From assembly GCA_945877725.1 (NCBI GenBank), contig CAMDXR010000153.1, positions 1-7,343 of the forward strand: 7,343 bases of DNA, read 5' to 3'. Positions within the stretch are counted from its first letter, which is position 1. Each line of letters opens with the position of its first letter. Below the pieces are notes generated by a model, which made no database searches, was not told the origin of the DNA, and saw only the letters and a program-made list of their open reading frames with translations. Source of the stretch: Limnohabitans sp. Rim8 (lineage in GTDB: Bacteria > Pseudomonadota > Gammaproteobacteria > Burkholderiales > Burkholderiaceae_C). Of this stretch, positions 5,924-7,343 are shown one piece after another. Position numbers and translations under genes: made by a program.

Positions 5924-7078
5924 ATGCCTGGATTGCTGCCCCAAGTCGACCCCGATGGTTTGCTCGAGTTTTCGGTGGTCTACACCGACCGCTCCCTCAA
6001 CCACATGTCCCAGCGCTTTCAGGGCGTGATGACTGAAATCTCGGGTTTGCTCAAAAAGGTCTACAGCGCCCACAGCGTGGCCCTGGTGCCCGGCAGCGGC
6101 ACCTTTGGCATGGAGTCGGTGGCTCGCCAATTTGCCTCGGGTCAACACGTCATGGTCATTCGCAACGGTTGGTTCAGCTTCCGTTGGACGCAGATTTTTG
6201 AGACCGGCAGCATCCCGGCCAGCCACACCGTGCTGAAGGCGCGCCGCGTGGCCGAAGGCTCGCAAGCCGCCTGGGCCCCTGCCCCCATTGCCGAAGTGAC
6301 CGCCGCCATTGCCCGCGAAAAACCTGCCGTGGTGTTTGCCCCGCACGTCGAAACTGCGGCTGGCATGATGCTGCCCGACCATTACCTCAAGGCCGTGGCC
6401 GATGCCGTGCATGCGGTGGGCGGCTTGCTGGTGCTGGACTGCATTGCCTCGGGTGCCATGTGGGTCAACATGCAGACCACCGGAGTGGATGTGCTGATTT
6501 CTGCACCGCAAAAAGGCTGGAGCAGTTCCCCCTGCTGCGCCATGATCATGATGAGCGAGCGTGCCCGTAAAGCCATCGATGGCACCACCAGCACCACTTT
6601 CGCCATGGACCTGAAAAAGTGGCTGCAAGTGATGGAGACCTATGAAAACGGTGGCCACATGTACCACACCACTTTGCCCACCGATGCGCTGGTGCGCTTG
6701 CGCGATGCCATGGTTGAAACCGACATTTATGGCTTTGCCAAAGTGCGCGAAGAGCAAATGGCTTTGGGCCGCGCCGTGCGCCAACTGCTGGCCGAGCGCG
6801 GCTTCCCCAGCGTGGCTGCACCCGGATTTGAGGCCCCTGGCGTGGTGGTCAGTTACACCACTGACCCGGAGATCCAGTCGAGCAAGAAGTTTTTGGCCGA
6901 AGGCCTGCAAACCGCCGCAGGCGTGCCGCTGCAATGCGACGAACCGGCCGACTTCCGCACCTTCCGTTTGGGTTTGTTTGGCCTAGAAAAATGGCACAAC
7001 GTGCAGCGCTCGCTGCAGCAACTGCGCACAGTCTTGGACAAAGTGGCCCCCGCCCAAGCCGAAAAACTGGCCGCCTGA
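5924..7078 (+). CDS. Class V PLP-dependent aminotransferase (alanine/serine-glyoxylate family)
   Basis: A 384-residue fold-type I PLP enzyme of the aminotransferase class V family, likely cytoplasmic. PGSGTFGMES (56-65) is the glycine-rich phosphate-binding turn. VFAPHVETAAGM (137-148) and LDCIAS (171-176, Asp172 facing the pyridine nitrogen) precede SAPQKGWSSSPC, whose Lys197 should form the internal aldimine. FRLGLFG (347-353) near the C-terminus contains Arg348, the probable substrate carboxylate ligand. This pattern fits alanine-glyoxylate and serine-glyoxylate transaminases, but the actual amino donor and acceptor cannot be read from the sequence. 2-aminoethylphosphonate or purine-catabolism relatives are also possible. 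I recall close homologues across Burkholderiales as class V enzymes without an assigned role. It follows lspA by 59 bases with its own strong ribosome site and perhaps its own promoter, and is convergent with the oxidoreductase at the right edge. Confidence 0.88.
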   Translation: MPGLLPQVDPDGLLEFSVVYTDRSLNHMSQRFQGVMTEISGLLKKVYSAHSVALVPGSGTFGMESVARQFASGQHVMVIRNGWFSFRWTQIFETGSIPASHTVLKARRVAEGSQAAWAPAPIAEVTAAIAREKPAVVFAPHVETAAGMMLPDHYLKAVADAVHAVGGLLVLDCIASGAMWVNMQTTGVDVLISAPQKGWSSSPCCAMIMMSERARKAIDGTTSTTFAMDLKKWLQVMETYENGGHMYHTTLPTDALVRLRDAMVETDIYGFAKVREEQMALGRAVRQLLAERGFPSVAAPGFEAPGVVVSYTTDPEIQSSKKFLAEGLQTAAGVPLQCDEPADFRTFRLGLFGLEKWHNVQRSLQQLRTVLDKVAPAQAEKLAA

Positions 7079-7088
7079 ACGGTTCTGA

Positions 7089-7124
7089 GCGGGTTTGAGC
7101 CAGTTTTAACTGGTTTGAACCCGC
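7089..7124. repeat. Interrupted palindrome after the aminotransferase gene
   Basis: GCGGGTT (7089-7095) pairs with AACCCGC (7118-7124), and inside it CCAGTT (7100-7105) pairs with AACTGG (7108-7113). TGAG and TTTG form an internal loop. The structure begins 11 bases after the aminotransferase stop and is not followed by a T-run on either strand. It may protect the mRNA 3' end or act as a weak terminator; its use is inferred. Confidence 0.6.
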
Positions 7125-7143
7125 CTCAACAAGTCTCAACAAG
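7125..7143 (+). repeat. Short tandem repeat CTCAACAAG x2
   Basis: CTCAACAAG occurs at 7125-7133 and again at 7135-7143, a 10-base period with one separating T. The CAACAAG core is the same as in the right arm of the terminator hairpin at 7175-7209. Confidence 0.7.
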
Positions 7144-7170
7144 CCACAATGGCCGGTTAAGGCCCTGCGC

Positions 7171-7209
7171 AAAACTTGTTGCTGGCGGCCAGAGCCTGCC
7201 AGCAACAAG
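7171..7209 (-). terminator. Intrinsic terminator of the quinone oxidoreductase gene
   Basis: CTTGTTGCTGGC (7175-7186) and GCCAGCAACAAG (7198-7209) form a perfect 12-base-pair stem. An inner GGC/GCC pair can extend it. Read on the minus strand the stem is followed by TTTT (7174-7171), ten bases after the oxidoreductase stop. On the plus strand it is followed by CCCCCC and no T-run, so it points mainly at the minus-strand gene, though the stem could also slow transcription coming from the aminotransferase. Confidence 0.75.
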
Positions 7210-7218
7210 CCCCCCTAA

Positions 7219-7343
7219 TTACAAAGTAATGATCGTGCAGCCCGTGGTCTTGCGGGCTTCTAGGGCGGTGTGCGCGTCTTGGATTTTGGCCAAGGGGAAG
7301 GTCTGGTCAATGTGAATCTTGACCTTGCCACTGGTCACGGCTT
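7219..7343 (-). CDS. Quinone oxidoreductase, zeta-crystallin-like (3' end only)
   Basis: Only the last 40 residues and the TAA at 7221-7219 lie in the window. The translated tail contains SGKVKIHIDQTFPLAKIQDA and HTALEARKTTGCTIITL, the typical C-terminus of the quinone oxidoreductase branch of the medium-chain dehydrogenase/reductase superfamily (SGKVxxxIxxxFPLxxxxxAHxxLExRxTxGxxxL). These enzymes use NADPH to reduce quinones or enones. The cofactor fold and active site are beyond the right edge, so the exact substrate class cannot be judged. The gene converges with the aminotransferase and ends in a strong hairpin terminator. Confidence 0.85.
   Translation of the reverse strand, partial: AVTSGKVKIHIDQTFPLAKIQDAHTALEARKTTGCTIITL

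Noticed and set aside
5885..6934. Minus-strand ORF opposite the aminotransferase
   Set aside because: Composition-driven shadow, rich in Gly and His from reversed codons, with no ribosome site or domain.
7115..7315. Small plus-strand ORF at the right end
   Set aside because: It crosses the terminator hairpin and is antisense to the recognisable oxidoreductase tail.

Overview
The window looks like chromosomal DNA from a betaproteobacterium, most likely Burkholderiales, family Comamonadaceae. The reasons are the G+C-rich codon use, the ribF-ileS-lspA gene order, and protein wording that I recall from that family (RibF with FRTLNLRF, IleS with LPDTPFPMRGDLPKREPGW). Genus-level placement (Limnohabitans or Rhodoferax relatives) is a guess. 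No mobile element, CRISPR array or RNA gene is visible.

Left part (1-1041, minus strand). An HNH endonuclease gene is followed by the 5' part of a small ATP-dependent DNA ligase (LigE type), which runs off the left edge. The ligase reading frame is easy to miss because longer ORFs overlap it in other frames. About 200 bases (1042-1247) separate the HNH gene from the divergent ribF and probably hold promoters for both directions.

Middle part (1248-5864, plus strand). ribF makes FMN and FAD from riboflavin, ileS charges tRNA-Ile, and lspA is signal peptidase II. They lie in one direction as a probable operon. Between ribF and ileS is a REP-type inverted repeat that ends about 20 bases before the ileS start. 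ileS carries one in-frame TAG at codon 203, where a tyrosine is expected. The rest of the reading frame is intact from the HIGH motif to the C-terminal zinc ribbon. This is the most striking anomaly in the window: ileS is normally essential, so the TAG is a sequencing or consensus error, a suppressed nonsense codon, or a lesion backed up by a second synthetase.

Right part (5865-7343). A class V PLP-dependent aminotransferase has a strong ribosome site and possibly its own promoter. It converges with the 3' end of a zeta-crystallin-like quinone oxidoreductase on the minus strand. The gap between them holds an interrupted palindrome, a short tandem repeat, and a strong hairpin that reads as an intrinsic terminator for the minus-strand gene.

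I found no convincing new multi-gene system. The items worth a second look are the ileS amber codon, the repeat at the ileS initiation region, the nuclease-ligase neighbours, and the repeat-rich convergent gap.
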